Shown: one piece after another, positions 26,620 through 34,615 of the stretch
Layout: each line of letters starts with the position of its first letter
How positions within the stretch are numbered: position 1 is the stretch's first letter
NCBI RefSeq assembly: GCF_900107625.1
Contig: NZ_FNQK01000019.1
Location: 1-57,737, forward strand
Origin: Bizionia paragorgiae
GTDB lineage: Bacteria > Bacteroidota > Bacteroidia > Flavobacteriales > Flavobacteriaceae
Direction: 5' to 3'
Length of the DNA: 57,737 nt
Notes under the pieces: model-generated
Databases searched by the model: none
What the model was told of the DNA's origin: nothing
Seen by the model: the letters and a program-made list of their open reading frames with translations, nothing else
Program-made: the position numbers and the translations under genes

Positions 26620-27063
26620 ATGACAGAAAAGAGTTTCACGTTACCAATTACAAATAGCGCTATAATAAAAGAACTAATTCCACATCGTGAACCTGTATTA
26701 TTAGTAGATGGCTTAATTCATTTCGAGCCTCAAAAGGCAAAAGCCTCATTGACTGTTCTAGAAACAAATATATTTGTCGAAAACCAAAAGTTATCTGAAA
26801 CCGGGTTATTAGAGCATATGGCGCAAACAGCTGCTTTATATACAGGCTATAAATTTCGGTCTCAAAACAAACCGATTAAAGAAGGTATGATAGCCGCAAT
26901 CAAATCGGCATCTATTTTAAACGTACCACAAATAAATGACACAATAATTAGTGAAGTTTTTATAACTTATGAAGCTGAAATGCTAACACAGGTATCAGTT
27001 ACCACTAGCTTAAACGACACTATTATTGCTACTGCAACCATGAGCACTGTTCTAAATAATTAA
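26620..27063 (+). CDS. Hotdog-fold 3-hydroxyacyl-ACP dehydratase-like protein (ApeP type)
   Basis: This 147-residue single hotdog protein contains ELIPHREPVLLVDG, with the dehydratase histidine H22, and LLEHMAQTAALYTGY, where E and Q of the central helix are kept. It fits the stand-alone dehydratases of aryl polyene systems. I start it at the ATG at 26620 (MTEKSFTLPITNS), 1 bp after the previous stop. A longer frame from 26593 would overlap the acyltransferase and add an unconserved leader. A second hotdog dehydratase-like gene lies at 34210, so the two probably form or complement the dehydration step. Confidence 0.83.
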   Translation: MTEKSFTLPITNSAIIKELIPHREPVLLVDGLIHFEPQKAKASLTVLETNIFVENQKLSETGLLEHMAQTAALYTGYKFRSQNKPIKEGMIAAIKSASILNVPQINDTIISEVFITYEAEMLTQVSVTTSLNDTIIATATMSTVLNN

Positions 27064-27070
27064 AAGTAAA

Positions 27071-27517
27071 ATGACCAATACCACAACAAATCCTCCTCAT
27101 TTAACTCATAAACATACCATTCGTGTACGTTTTAGCGAGGTCGATTCGTTACAAATTGTATGGCATGGACATTATATCAAATATTTTGAGGAAGGACGTG
27201 AAGCATTTGGTCGGGCTTTTGGCTTATCGTATTTAGACGTTAAAAAAGAAGGCTATGCTACACCCATTGTAAATACGAATACCTCACATAAATACCCATT
27301 ACATTATGGTGATATGGCAACTATAGAAACAAGCTATATAAACACAGAAGCTGCAAAATTAAAATTTGCATATTCTATTAAAAATGATTCGGGCCAAGTT
27401 GTGTGCACAGGAGAAACAATTCAAGTATTTACAAGTCTAGAAAGTGGGGAAATGACACTGGTTCTACCCGATTTTTTTAGAGATTGGAAAATTAAACACA
27501 AGCTTCTAAATGTCTAA
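27071..27517 (+). CDS. 4-hydroxybenzoyl-CoA thioesterase-like acyl thioesterase
   Basis: This 148-residue hotdog thioesterase of the YbgC/4HBT class has VRFSEVDSLQIVWHGHYIKY, with the catalytic aspartate D25, and FEEGREAFGRAFGL. It would release acyl chains from ACP or clear stalled intermediates, as thioesterases do in related pigment clusters. It begins 7 bp after the dehydratase gene and overlaps the next ketosynthase by 8 bp, so it is tightly coupled to the pathway. Substrate specificity is inferred only from context. Confidence 0.87.
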   Translation: MTNTTTNPPHLTHKHTIRVRFSEVDSLQIVWHGHYIKYFEEGREAFGRAFGLSYLDVKKEGYATPIVNTNTSHKYPLHYGDMATIETSYINTEAAKLKFAYSIKNDSGQVVCTGETIQVFTSLESGEMTLVLPDFFRDWKIKHKLLNV

Positions 27518-28652
27518 AGTCTACCTCTCACATCATAATATTGTTTCCGCTTTAGGGTTTACTGCCCAAGAAGTTGTAGATAATATAAAAAATGAAATTT
27601 CTGGTCTTTCACTCATAGATGACCCTGAGGTTTTTAACACGCCTTTTTACGGATCTATAATCCCTACAGCCGACTTAACAAACGCTTTTAAGCCTTTAGA
27701 AAAAGCCATCACATATACCAAGCTTGAAAAAATGATGTTGCTTTCTTTACACCGTACCATCACTGCTTCAGCTATCTCTTTAAATGAAAAAGTCGGTCTT
27801 ATTATTTCATCTACAAAAGGAAATATTGATGTTTTAAACCAGACGACATTCCCTAAAGAACGCGCCTATTTAGGAGCTTTAGGCTCTGTTATAAAAGACT
27901 ATTTTGGTTTTAAAAATGACGCAATCATTATTTCTAACGCCTGCGTTTCCGGACTCTTAGCGACTGCTATTGCTAAACGCTACATAAAAGAAGGTGTTTA
28001 CAACCATGTTTTTATTGTTAGTGGAGACACCTTAAACCCGTTTGTTTTATCGGGGTTTAATTCGTTTCAAGCCATGAGTAACAAACCCTGTAAACCTTTT
28101 GACAAAGAACGCTCGGGAGTGAACTTAGGGGAAGCAGCAGCCAGTGTTTTAGTAACCTCAACACCCGACAAACTGTGTCCTGAAGCTGTAGCGCTTTTAG
28201 GTGATGGATCGCGTAACGATGCCAACCATATTTCTGGCCCTTCACGAACAGGTGAAGGATTATTTAGAAGTATAACTGCTGCCATTAAAGAAGCAAACAT
28301 ATCACCAATAGACATTGATTTTATTTCAGCACACGGAACCGCAACGCTTTTTAACGACGAAATGGAAGCCATTGCATTTAACCGATTAGGGTTTAATACA
28401 ACACCGACACACAGTCTTAAAGGCTATTTCGGACATACCTTAGGTGCTTCAGGTTTAATTGAAACGCTTATTGGAATGCACAGTTTACATCAAAACACCC
28501 TTTTTAAATCCTTAGGGTACAGCACGCATGGTGTTTCAAAACCCCTAAATATTATTGAAAAAACTACACCCCAAAAAAACACTATATTTTTAAAAACAGC
28601 ATCAGGTTTTGGAGGGTCCAATACCGCTGTTTTATTTAAAAAAGTAAACTAA
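27510..28652 (+). CDS. Beta-ketoacyl synthase (aryl polyene, ApeR-like)
   Basis: This 380-residue condensing enzyme keeps a full Cys-His-His triad: C145 in ISNACVSGLL, H275 in ISAHGTATLF and H309 in KGYFGHTLGASG. The block around the nucleophile differs from FabF (NACVSG against SACASS), and the N-terminus is shortened. This is typical of the specialised synthases in aryl polyene clusters. It probably catalyses chain initiation or part of the elongation; which step is not visible from sequence. It overlaps the upstream thioesterase by 8 bp and is followed 13 bp later by the methyltransferase. Confidence 0.88.
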   Translation: MSKVYLSHHNIVSALGFTAQEVVDNIKNEISGLSLIDDPEVFNTPFYGSIIPTADLTNAFKPLEKAITYTKLEKMMLLSLHRTITASAISLNEKVGLIISSTKGNIDVLNQTTFPKERAYLGALGSVIKDYFGFKNDAIIISNACVSGLLATAIAKRYIKEGVYNHVFIVSGDTLNPFVLSGFNSFQAMSNKPCKPFDKERSGVNLGEAAASVLVTSTPDKLCPEAVALLGDGSRNDANHISGPSRTGEGLFRSITAAIKEANISPIDIDFISAHGTATLFNDEMEAIAFNRLGFNTTPTHSLKGYFGHTLGASGLIETLIGMHSLHQNTLFKSLGYSTHGVSKPLNIIEKTTPQKNTIFLKTASGFGGSNTAVLFKKVN

Positions 28653-28665
28653 AAAAACCACCATT

Positions 28666-29727
28666 ATGCCTACAAAACCAACTAGCGCAATTACAGCTTT
28701 AGAAGAAGCACATAAAATAGCTTTTGCTCCTTTTGTATTTCAAGCTACAGTATCCTTAAAAAAGCTAGGGGTTTTAACGTGTATCTTTGAGCATCGCAGA
28801 AAAGGCGGACTCACTATTGAGGAGCTCTCGGAGCTATTGAGCGTGAGTACCTATGGATTGGGAGTCTTATTAGAGATTGCCGAAAGCGCACAAATAGTGA
28901 GTAAACCAAAGGATAAATACAGCCTGACAAAAACGGGCTACTTCCTAAATTTTGACGAGACTGTTAACGTTAATCTCAATTTTACAAACGATGTGTGTTA
29001 TGAAGGTTTGTACCACTTAAATGATGCTATTAAAAACGGGAAACCTGAAGGCTTACAGGTCTTTGGGGATTGGGATACCATTTATGAAGGCTTATCACAA
29101 TTAGAACCTGAAACTCAAAAGTCTTGGTTTGAATTCGACCATCACTATTCCGATGGTATTTTTAAAGAAGCCCTAGACTACGTCTTTAGAAACAATCCTA
29201 AAAGCATTTTCGATGTGGGTTGCAACACCGGAAAATTCACCCTTCACTGTTTACATAAAAACCCTGAAGTAATCCTAACACTTTTCGATTTGCCTGGACA
29301 GCTTAATAAAGCACTCCAAGCTGTGGAAGTAGCAGGATTTAAAAATCGTGTTTCTGGCCAACCAATTAATTGGTTAAAACCAAACCCCAAAATGCAAGGA
29401 GCTCCAGATAGTATTTGGATGAGTCAGTTTTTAGATTGTTTTTCAGAATCTGAAATCGTTACCATTTTATCAACTTGTGTAAAAGTGATGTCTTCCGATA
29501 CCGAGCTAATTATTGTTGAAACTTTTACCGACAGACAAAAATTTGAAAAGGCTAAATTTGCTTTAGAAGCAACATCTCTTTACTTTACCGCTATGGCGAA
29601 CGGTACTAGCAAAATGTATCCTGCCAAGGTATTTAAAAAACTAATTGAAAGAGCAGGTCTGATGGTATCTGAAGATCATCCACTGGGTGATTATCACACG
29701 CTTTTGGTATGTAAAAAAAGAGAGTAA
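28666..29727 (+). CDS. SAM-dependent methyltransferase (O-methyltransferase-like, with dimerisation domain)
   Basis: This 353-residue protein has an N-terminal winged-helix dimerisation domain (to about residue 95). A class I methyltransferase fold follows, with the SAM motif SIFDVGCNTGKF (about 180-191) and an acidic loop TLFDLPGQLNKA. The layout is that of acetylserotonin/hydroxyneurosporene-type O-methyltransferases. The histidine that normally serves as base is not evident: the matching segment reads WMSQFLDCFSE. It could methylate the aryl head group, since ring methylation occurs in flexirubins and aryl polyenes, possibly as C-methylation. Gaps of 13 and 2 bp bind it to the operon. Confidence 0.82.
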   Translation: MPTKPTSAITALEEAHKIAFAPFVFQATVSLKKLGVLTCIFEHRRKGGLTIEELSELLSVSTYGLGVLLEIAESAQIVSKPKDKYSLTKTGYFLNFDETVNVNLNFTNDVCYEGLYHLNDAIKNGKPEGLQVFGDWDTIYEGLSQLEPETQKSWFEFDHHYSDGIFKEALDYVFRNNPKSIFDVGCNTGKFTLHCLHKNPEVILTLFDLPGQLNKALQAVEVAGFKNRVSGQPINWLKPNPKMQGAPDSIWMSQFLDCFSESEIVTILSTCVKVMSSDTELIIVETFTDRQKFEKAKFALEATSLYFTAMANGTSKMYPAKVFKKLIERAGLMVSEDHPLGDYHTLLVCKKRE

Positions 29728-29729
29728 TT

Positions 29730-30350
29730 GTGACTAAAAACAGCTACATAGAATCGTATTGCACCATAAAAAACGGAGTGGTCTCTTTAAATGGCACTTC
29801 TCTTTTTTCGGAAGCTACCCCAGAGTTTTCGGCTTTTATTAAACAAGCAGCAAAACAGCTTGATACCAATTATCCTAAATTTTATAAAATGGATAACTTA
29901 AGTAAACTTGCCTTTTTAGCTGCCGATATTCTTTTAAAAAACGCTAACTTATCTTCTGAAAAAGAACATAATATAGCATTGTTATTTTCCAACAGAGCAT
30001 CCAGTTTGGATACCGATAGGAAACATCAAAATACCATTTCTGATCCCGACAACTATTACCCGAGTCCGTCGTTATTTGTTTACACCCTCCCTAATATAAG
30101 TTTGGGAGAAATAAGTATCAAGCACAAGTTACTTTCTGAAAATAGTTTTTTTATATTTGAACGCTTTAACGCAAATCATTTACACCTTAATTCACGCTAT
30201 TTATTAAACAACAATAAAGCAGAAAAAACGCTTTGTGGTTGGGTAGATTTAGACGAAAACCACTACGAAGCATTTTTGTATTTGGTAGGAAAAAATGGTA
30301 CTATTAATCATAATACAGAAGAAATAACACGATTATACAAAAGCCCATGA
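29730..30350 (+). CDS. Truncated ketosynthase-like protein (N-terminal half only)
   Basis: This 206-residue protein resembles the first half of a beta-ketoacyl synthase. NIALLFSNRASSLDTD matches the strand after the first lobe. The stretch from FVYTLPNISLGEISIKHKL to FFIF matches the region around the missing nucleophile; no catalytic Cys or His block follows. Such half-synthases are a recurrent, unexplained part of flavobacterial pigment clusters. It may act as a scaffold or partner for the adjacent ACP or synthases. The start is GTG at 29730, 2 bp after the methyltransferase stop, and it overlaps the ACP by 4 bp (ATGA). Confidence 0.72.
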   Translation: MTKNSYIESYCTIKNGVVSLNGTSLFSEATPEFSAFIKQAAKQLDTNYPKFYKMDNLSKLAFLAADILLKNANLSSEKEHNIALLFSNRASSLDTDRKHQNTISDPDNYYPSPSLFVYTLPNISLGEISIKHKLLSENSFFIFERFNANHLHLNSRYLLNNNKAEKTLCGWVDLDENHYEAFLYLVGKNGTINHNTEEITRLYKSP

Positions 30351-30604
30351 GTAACTTAAAACAAGAACTGAAAGAAAATATTATTGAACTTTTAAATTTA
30401 GAAGAGTTTTCAGTTGAAGATATAAATGATAATGACGCCCTATTTGGAGATGGCCTAGGACTTGATTCTATTGATGCTTTAGAGCTAATGGTTATGTTAG
30501 ACAAGGACTACGGTATTAAATTAACAGACCCAAAAGAAGGAAAAGAAATTTTCCAATCCATTGCGGTTTTAGCTGAGTATATTGAAAAAAACAGAACAAA
30601 ATAG
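30347..30604 (+). CDS. Dedicated acyl carrier protein of the aryl polyene cluster
   Basis: This 85-residue ACP has its phosphopantetheine serine S41 in GLGLDSIDALELMVM. The DSID site and the long GDGLGLD approach differ from the housekeeping AcpP (GADSLDT). It should carry the coumaroyl starter and the growing polyene. It overlaps both neighbours: 4 bp with the half-synthase and 23 bp with the following ketosynthase. Only one ACP was found, whereas the E. coli aryl polyene cluster has two. No phosphopantetheinyl transferase gene lies in the window, so activation must rely on an enzyme encoded elsewhere. Confidence 0.93.
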   Translation: MSNLKQELKENIIELLNLEEFSVEDINDNDALFGDGLGLDSIDALELMVMLDKDYGIKLTDPKEGKEIFQSIAVLAEYIEKNRTK

Positions 30605-31805
30605 AGTCTTAAATACTAGGATTGCGATTACCGGAATGGGCATAGTTTCGGCAATTGGCCATTCGGTATCCGAAAACCTAGACGCATTACTAAATTCAAA
30701 GCCGGGTATTACCTCTATTTCATCGGTAAAAACACATCATGCCAATACAATAAAAGTTGGAGAGGTAAAGCGTTCTAACGCCGACCTTATCAAGGCATTA
30801 CAACTCCCAGAACATACAAATTACACCAGAACAGCATTATTAGGCTGCTATGCGGCAAAGCAAGCTATTCAAAACGCGAATATTACGGCTATAAACAGCT
30901 ATAGAACAGGTTTTATTTCTTCAACCTCGGTTGGCGGAATGGATAAAACGGAAATCCATTTAAAAGACTTTGCTACCAATAAAGCGGTTCAGAAATATAT
31001 TAAGAGTCATCATGCCGGAGACAGCACTCAAAAAATTGCCGACACTTTAGGGATTGACGGTTTTGTAACGACTATTAGTACCGCCTGCTCCTCGGCAGCC
31101 AATGCTATTATGTTAGGGGCAAAACTCATTAAATCTGGTCGTTTAGACCGAGTGATTGTTGGCGGTGTCGACCCGCTTTCAAAATTTACTATTAACGGCT
31201 TTAAAACACTAATGATCCTCTCGGAGTCCGATTGCCGTCCCTTTGATGCCGACCGTAGCGGATTAAACTTAGGTGAAGCCGCTGCTTATTTAGTGTTAGA
31301 ATCGCAAGCTATCGTAGAAAAAGAAAATAAAAAGGTCCTAGCCTATATTTCAGGATATGCTAATGCTAACGATGCTTTTCATCAAACAGCCTCTTCCGAA
31401 ACCGGAGAAGGTGCTTATTTGGCTATGACACAAGCCTTAAAAACAGCACAACTAAACCCTTCGCAAATTGATTATATCAATGCACATGGCACAGCTACAG
31501 CGAATAATGATTTGTCTGAAAGTGTCGCTATAAAACGCGTTTTTGGTGAGACTATTCCCGATTTTAGCTCTACAAAAGCGTTCACTGGTCATACCTTAGC
31601 CGCTGCAGGGGCCATTGAAGCAGTCTATTCTGTTTTAGCGCTTCAAAATCAGGTCGTATTTCCGAATTTAAATTTTAAAACGACAATTCCAGAAACCGGA
31701 TTACAGCCCGTAACCACTATTAAAAGAAAACCTATAAAACACGTGTTATCTAATTCCTTCGGATTTGGTGGTAACTGTTCAACCCTAATCTTTTCGAAAT
31801 TATGA
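30582..31805 (+). CDS. Beta-ketoacyl synthase, elongating (ApeO-like)
   Basis: This 407-residue condensing enzyme has an intact triad, C169 (STACSSAAN), H302 (NAHGTATAN) and H337 (KAFTGHTLAAAG), and an elongating-type gate (SSTSVGGMD). The only in-frame start ahead of the first core strand (RIAITGMGIVSAIG) is a TTG at 30582 that lies within the ACP gene; the first ATG falls inside that strand. Translation thus probably depends on coupling to ACP synthesis. The next gene encodes an inactive synthase-like partner, so the pair should form the KS-chain length factor heterodimer known from aryl polyene synthesis. Confidence 0.9.
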   Translation: MKKTEQNRVLNTRIAITGMGIVSAIGHSVSENLDALLNSKPGITSISSVKTHHANTIKVGEVKRSNADLIKALQLPEHTNYTRTALLGCYAAKQAIQNANITAINSYRTGFISSTSVGGMDKTEIHLKDFATNKAVQKYIKSHHAGDSTQKIADTLGIDGFVTTISTACSSAANAIMLGAKLIKSGRLDRVIVGGVDPLSKFTINGFKTLMILSESDCRPFDADRSGLNLGEAAAYLVLESQAIVEKENKKVLAYISGYANANDAFHQTASSETGEGAYLAMTQALKTAQLNPSQIDYINAHGTATANNDLSESVAIKRVFGETIPDFSSTKAFTGHTLAAAGAIEAVYSVLALQNQVVFPNLNFKTTIPETGLQPVTTIKRKPIKHVLSNSFGFGGNCSTLIFSKL

Positions 31806-32821
31806 AACCCTGTTACATCTATAGCGCGGTTTCCATTTCCGCTCAGCACACTTTTGACTCTGGGTTAGGGTTATTAGAACCTTTAGCATTACAGCCAAAT
31901 AAAGTAAATGCTCATCACCCTCTCTACAAATCCTATATCCCTCCTGCTGCACTACGCCGTATGGCAACCGGAGTAAAAATGGGTGTTACAGCTGGAAAAA
32001 AAGCCTTAGAAAACGCCAATATAATACAGCCAGATGCGATAGTAATCGGAACAGGAATGGGCTGTATAGAGGATACCGAAACCTTTTTAAATGCGATTAT
32101 TAAAAATGATGAGGCCTATTTAACACCTACCGCTTTTATACAATCCACACACAACACTGTGGGTGCACAGATCGCGTTAGGCTTACAATGTAAAGCATAT
32201 AATAATACCTATGTTCACGGTGCGCTTTCGTTTGAATCGGCGCTTCTAGACGGGCTACTGCAGGTAGAAGATGATAGCGCATCGACAGTTTTAGTGGGTG
32301 GCCTAGACGAATTAGGAAAAGAATTCATAGACTATATAGACCTAATTGAAGATAAAAATGAAGGCATTACAGTTCCTTTTAGTGAAGGCGCTTCATTTTT
32401 TGTGTTAGGAGCAATAAAACAACAACATGCTGTTCAGTTAAAAGCTATAAAAACCTTTAGCGCGTTAACGCTAGAGAATGTGAGGTCTGTATTTATGGCG
32501 TTTTTAAAAGAAAACGCTTGTCCGCCAGAAACTATCGACGCCCTTATTTTAGGTCACAACGGCTCTAAATATGACCACTATTATACAGAAGCTGCTTCTT
32601 GTTTTCCAAAGACTACGGTTCAACTAAAATATAAACAGTGTATTGGGGAGTATTTTACAGCCTCTGCTTTTGGCTTGTATTTAGGAGTTACACTCTTAAA
32701 AAACCAAGATCTCCCAAGCCTATTAACGTGTGGTGACACTCCTAAAAAACCGCTAAAAATTAGTATTATATATAACCAGTATAATGGTCGAGATCATAGT
32801 TTAATTCTCCTATCCTTATGA
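31802..32821 (+). CDS. Inactive ketosynthase partner (chain-length-factor-like, ApeC type)
   Basis: This 339-residue thiolase-fold protein has lost every catalytic residue. The nucleophile site reads NTYVHGALSFES with no Cys. The first histidine block is altered to LILGHNGSKYDHYY, and the second reads KQCIGEYFTASAFGL with Glu in place of His. It overlaps the preceding synthase by 4 bp (ATGA) and the deacetylase by 4 bp. By analogy with characterised aryl polyene and type II polyketide systems, it would dimerise with the upstream active synthase and set chain length. The assignment rests on fold-level similarity and position. Confidence 0.85.
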   Translation: MKPCYIYSAVSISAQHTFDSGLGLLEPLALQPNKVNAHHPLYKSYIPPAALRRMATGVKMGVTAGKKALENANIIQPDAIVIGTGMGCIEDTETFLNAIIKNDEAYLTPTAFIQSTHNTVGAQIALGLQCKAYNNTYVHGALSFESALLDGLLQVEDDSASTVLVGGLDELGKEFIDYIDLIEDKNEGITVPFSEGASFFVLGAIKQQHAVQLKAIKTFSALTLENVRSVFMAFLKENACPPETIDALILGHNGSKYDHYYTEAASCFPKTTVQLKYKQCIGEYFTASAFGLYLGVTLLKNQDLPSLLTCGDTPKKPLKISIIYNQYNGRDHSLILLSL

Positions 32822-33582
32822 TTAACTTTAAATTAGCTTCTAGTTTTTTCACACTTATCTGCTGTGTTTTTATTCTATTTATAGTCTTAGAACTCTTGTC
32901 TATTTGGTGGCTTATAATAAGTCTTTTGGTAGGGTTTATACTACTAGGGATGGTGTCTTTTACTATGAGTTGGAATTGTTTTACTCAAGCCTTTACTCAT
33001 AAAAAAACAACTAAAAAAATTATAGCACTTACCTTCGATGATGGTCCGCACCCTGAATATACACCAAAAGTTTTAGCGCTTTTAAAACAATACGAAGCCA
33101 AAGCGACGTTTTTTTGTATAGGAAAGCACGTAGAAAAGCACCCTGAAATTGTACAAGCTATAATAAACCAAGGACACTCTATAGGAAACCACAGCTACAC
33201 CCACAGTAATACCATTGCCTTTAAAAGTAAACAGGGATGGTTAGAAGAAATTAAGCGTACCGATGCCCTTATTACTAAAATCACAGGTGTTAGCACAAAA
33301 TTATTTAGACCACCTTTTGGTGTAACCACACCACACTTAGCCGCAGCATTAAAAGTTACCGGTCCTATTTGCGTAGGGTGGAATATTAGGTCTTTCGATA
33401 CGTTTTTTAAAACACCAAAAATCATCTCAAATCGTGTATTAAACCACATACATCCCGGGTCGATTATCTTGTTACACGACAAACAAGAAAATAGCCTTGC
33501 TGTTTTGGAACACATCTTGCAGGTTTTACATACTGAACATTACGATATGGTCACTATTAACACATTATATGATGAAAAATAA
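32818..33582 (+). CDS. Membrane-anchored NodB-type polysaccharide deacetylase
   Basis: This 254-residue protein has two hydrophobic helices at residues 9-27 and 30-48. A carbohydrate esterase family 4 domain follows: the first motif is TFDDGPH (D74, D75), the second has metal-binding H125 and H129 in GNHSYTHS, the third is RPPFG (164-168), and a late histidine lies in IILLHD. It should remove acetyl groups from sugars or related amides on the outer face of the inner membrane. Its substrate in a pigment cluster is unknown. It could deacetylate a glycolipid or aminosugar to which the polyene is attached, which is inference. Confidence 0.87.
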   Translation: MINFKLASSFFTLICCVFILFIVLELLSIWWLIISLLVGFILLGMVSFTMSWNCFTQAFTHKKTTKKIIALTFDDGPHPEYTPKVLALLKQYEAKATFFCIGKHVEKHPEIVQAIINQGHSIGNHSYTHSNTIAFKSKQGWLEEIKRTDALITKITGVSTKLFRPPFGVTTPHLAAALKVTGPICVGWNIRSFDTFFKTPKIISNRVLNHIHPGSIILLHDKQENSLAVLEHILQVLHTEHYDMVTINTLYDEK

Positions 33583-34198
33583 AATTATAATTCTTGTTAA
33601 TCTTATAGTTTTTTTGACATTTCACAGCCTTATGGCTCAAGAAAAACTAACTCATACTGAAGCACTTGCTTTTAAAAAACAAGTGAAGCAAACTGCTAAA
33701 AATACCACAAGTATACTAAGTGATTTTAAACAAGAAAAACATTTAAGTATACTTGATAATACCATTATTTCAGAAGGCATATTAAAATTTAAAGCCCCCA
33801 ATAATGTGCGTTGGGAATACACAAAACCCTTTGAGAATACTGCTATTTTTAAAGGAGATCAGCTTGTAGTCTCCAATGAAAGTAAAACCAATGAAATAAA
33901 TCTAAACGCCAATAAATTATTTCGAAGTTTAAATACTTTAATTATCAATAGTGTTAAAGGTGATATGTTTGATGACGAAGAGTTTGATATTAATTATTTT
34001 AAAATAAAGAATGGGTACAGCGTTAGTTTTAAACCTAAAAACAAACGTTTAAAGAAATTTATTGCGGCTTTCGAACTTGAATTTTCAAAAACTGGCCAGG
34101 TGAATAAGGTTAAATTAATTGAGTCCAATACCGACTTTACAAGCATTACCTTTATTAATAAAAAAATGAATGTGTCTATTTCTGACTCAGCCTTTTAA
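33569..34198 (+). CDS. LolA-like periplasmic carrier protein
   Basis: This 209-residue exported protein has a signal peptide (MKNKIIILVNLIVFLTFHSLMA, then QEK) followed by a LolA/LppX-type half-barrel. SDFKQEKHLSILDN, SEGILKFKAPNNVRWEYTKP and GDQLVVSN are the usual early blocks. LolA homologues are standard in aryl polyene clusters, where they are thought to carry the lipid-linked pigment across the periplasm. I start at 33569 (MMKNK), which overlaps the deacetylase stop by 14 bp. A longer frame from 33497 would lack a signal peptide. ATG 33572 is an equally plausible start. Confidence 0.85.
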   Translation: MMKNKIIILVNLIVFLTFHSLMAQEKLTHTEALAFKKQVKQTAKNTTSILSDFKQEKHLSILDNTIISEGILKFKAPNNVRWEYTKPFENTAIFKGDQLVVSNESKTNEINLNANKLFRSLNTLIINSVKGDMFDDEEFDINYFKIKNGYSVSFKPKNKRLKKFIAAFELEFSKTGQVNKVKLIESNTDFTSITFINKKMNVSISDSAF

Positions 34199-34209
34199 TA
34201 CATGTCCGT

Positions 34210-34581
34210 ATGTTATTTAAAGATTTTTATACTATTTTAGAAACTCATAAAACCTCAGGTTTATCCTTTGGTAACCGTGTAGAGATTAATAAAAATCATT
34301 CGGTTTTTAAAGGGCATTTCCCTAAAACCCCTATTACACCTGGAGTTCTAATGCTTCAGATTATAAAAAATAGTGTAGAGAAGACCTTAAACTGTGAGCT
34401 CAAACTAGAATCACTTTCACATTTAAAGTTTTTACAGATGGTAGATCCACATAAAAACAATATACTTCTCTTTCAAATGGATATAACTGAAGAAAATGAA
34501 CGTATAAAAGTAAAAAGTAGCAGTTCTTTTCCCGACAACACCGTAGTATTAAAATGTAATGCTACATTTGTAAAAAAATAA
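34210..34581 (+). CDS. FabZ-like hotdog protein (second dehydratase, ApeI type)
   Basis: This 123-residue hotdog protein has the FabA/FabZ signature FKGHFPKTPITPGVLMLQ. The histidine H36 is kept, but the position of the catalytic glutamate on the central helix is Q50 (MLQIIKN where FabZ has an EAxAQ-like segment). It may be a specialised dehydratase, or a non-catalytic partner of a ketosynthase or of the hotdog protein at 26620. Small dehydratases that bind the synthase complex are known from the E. coli aryl polyene pathway. It lies 11 bp after the LolA-like gene. Confidence 0.83.
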   Translation: MLFKDFYTILETHKTSGLSFGNRVEINKNHSVFKGHFPKTPITPGVLMLQIIKNSVEKTLNCELKLESLSHLKFLQMVDPHKNNILLFQMDITEENERIKVKSSSSFPDNTVVLKCNATFVKK

Positions 34582-34615
34582 AGGACAACGTCCTCCTCGC
34601 TATTAAGGATTAAAA

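Noticed and set aside
33497-33568. Upstream start for the LolA-like protein
   Set aside because: It would lie inside the deacetylase gene and bury the signal peptide; ATG 33569 gives a clean exported protein.
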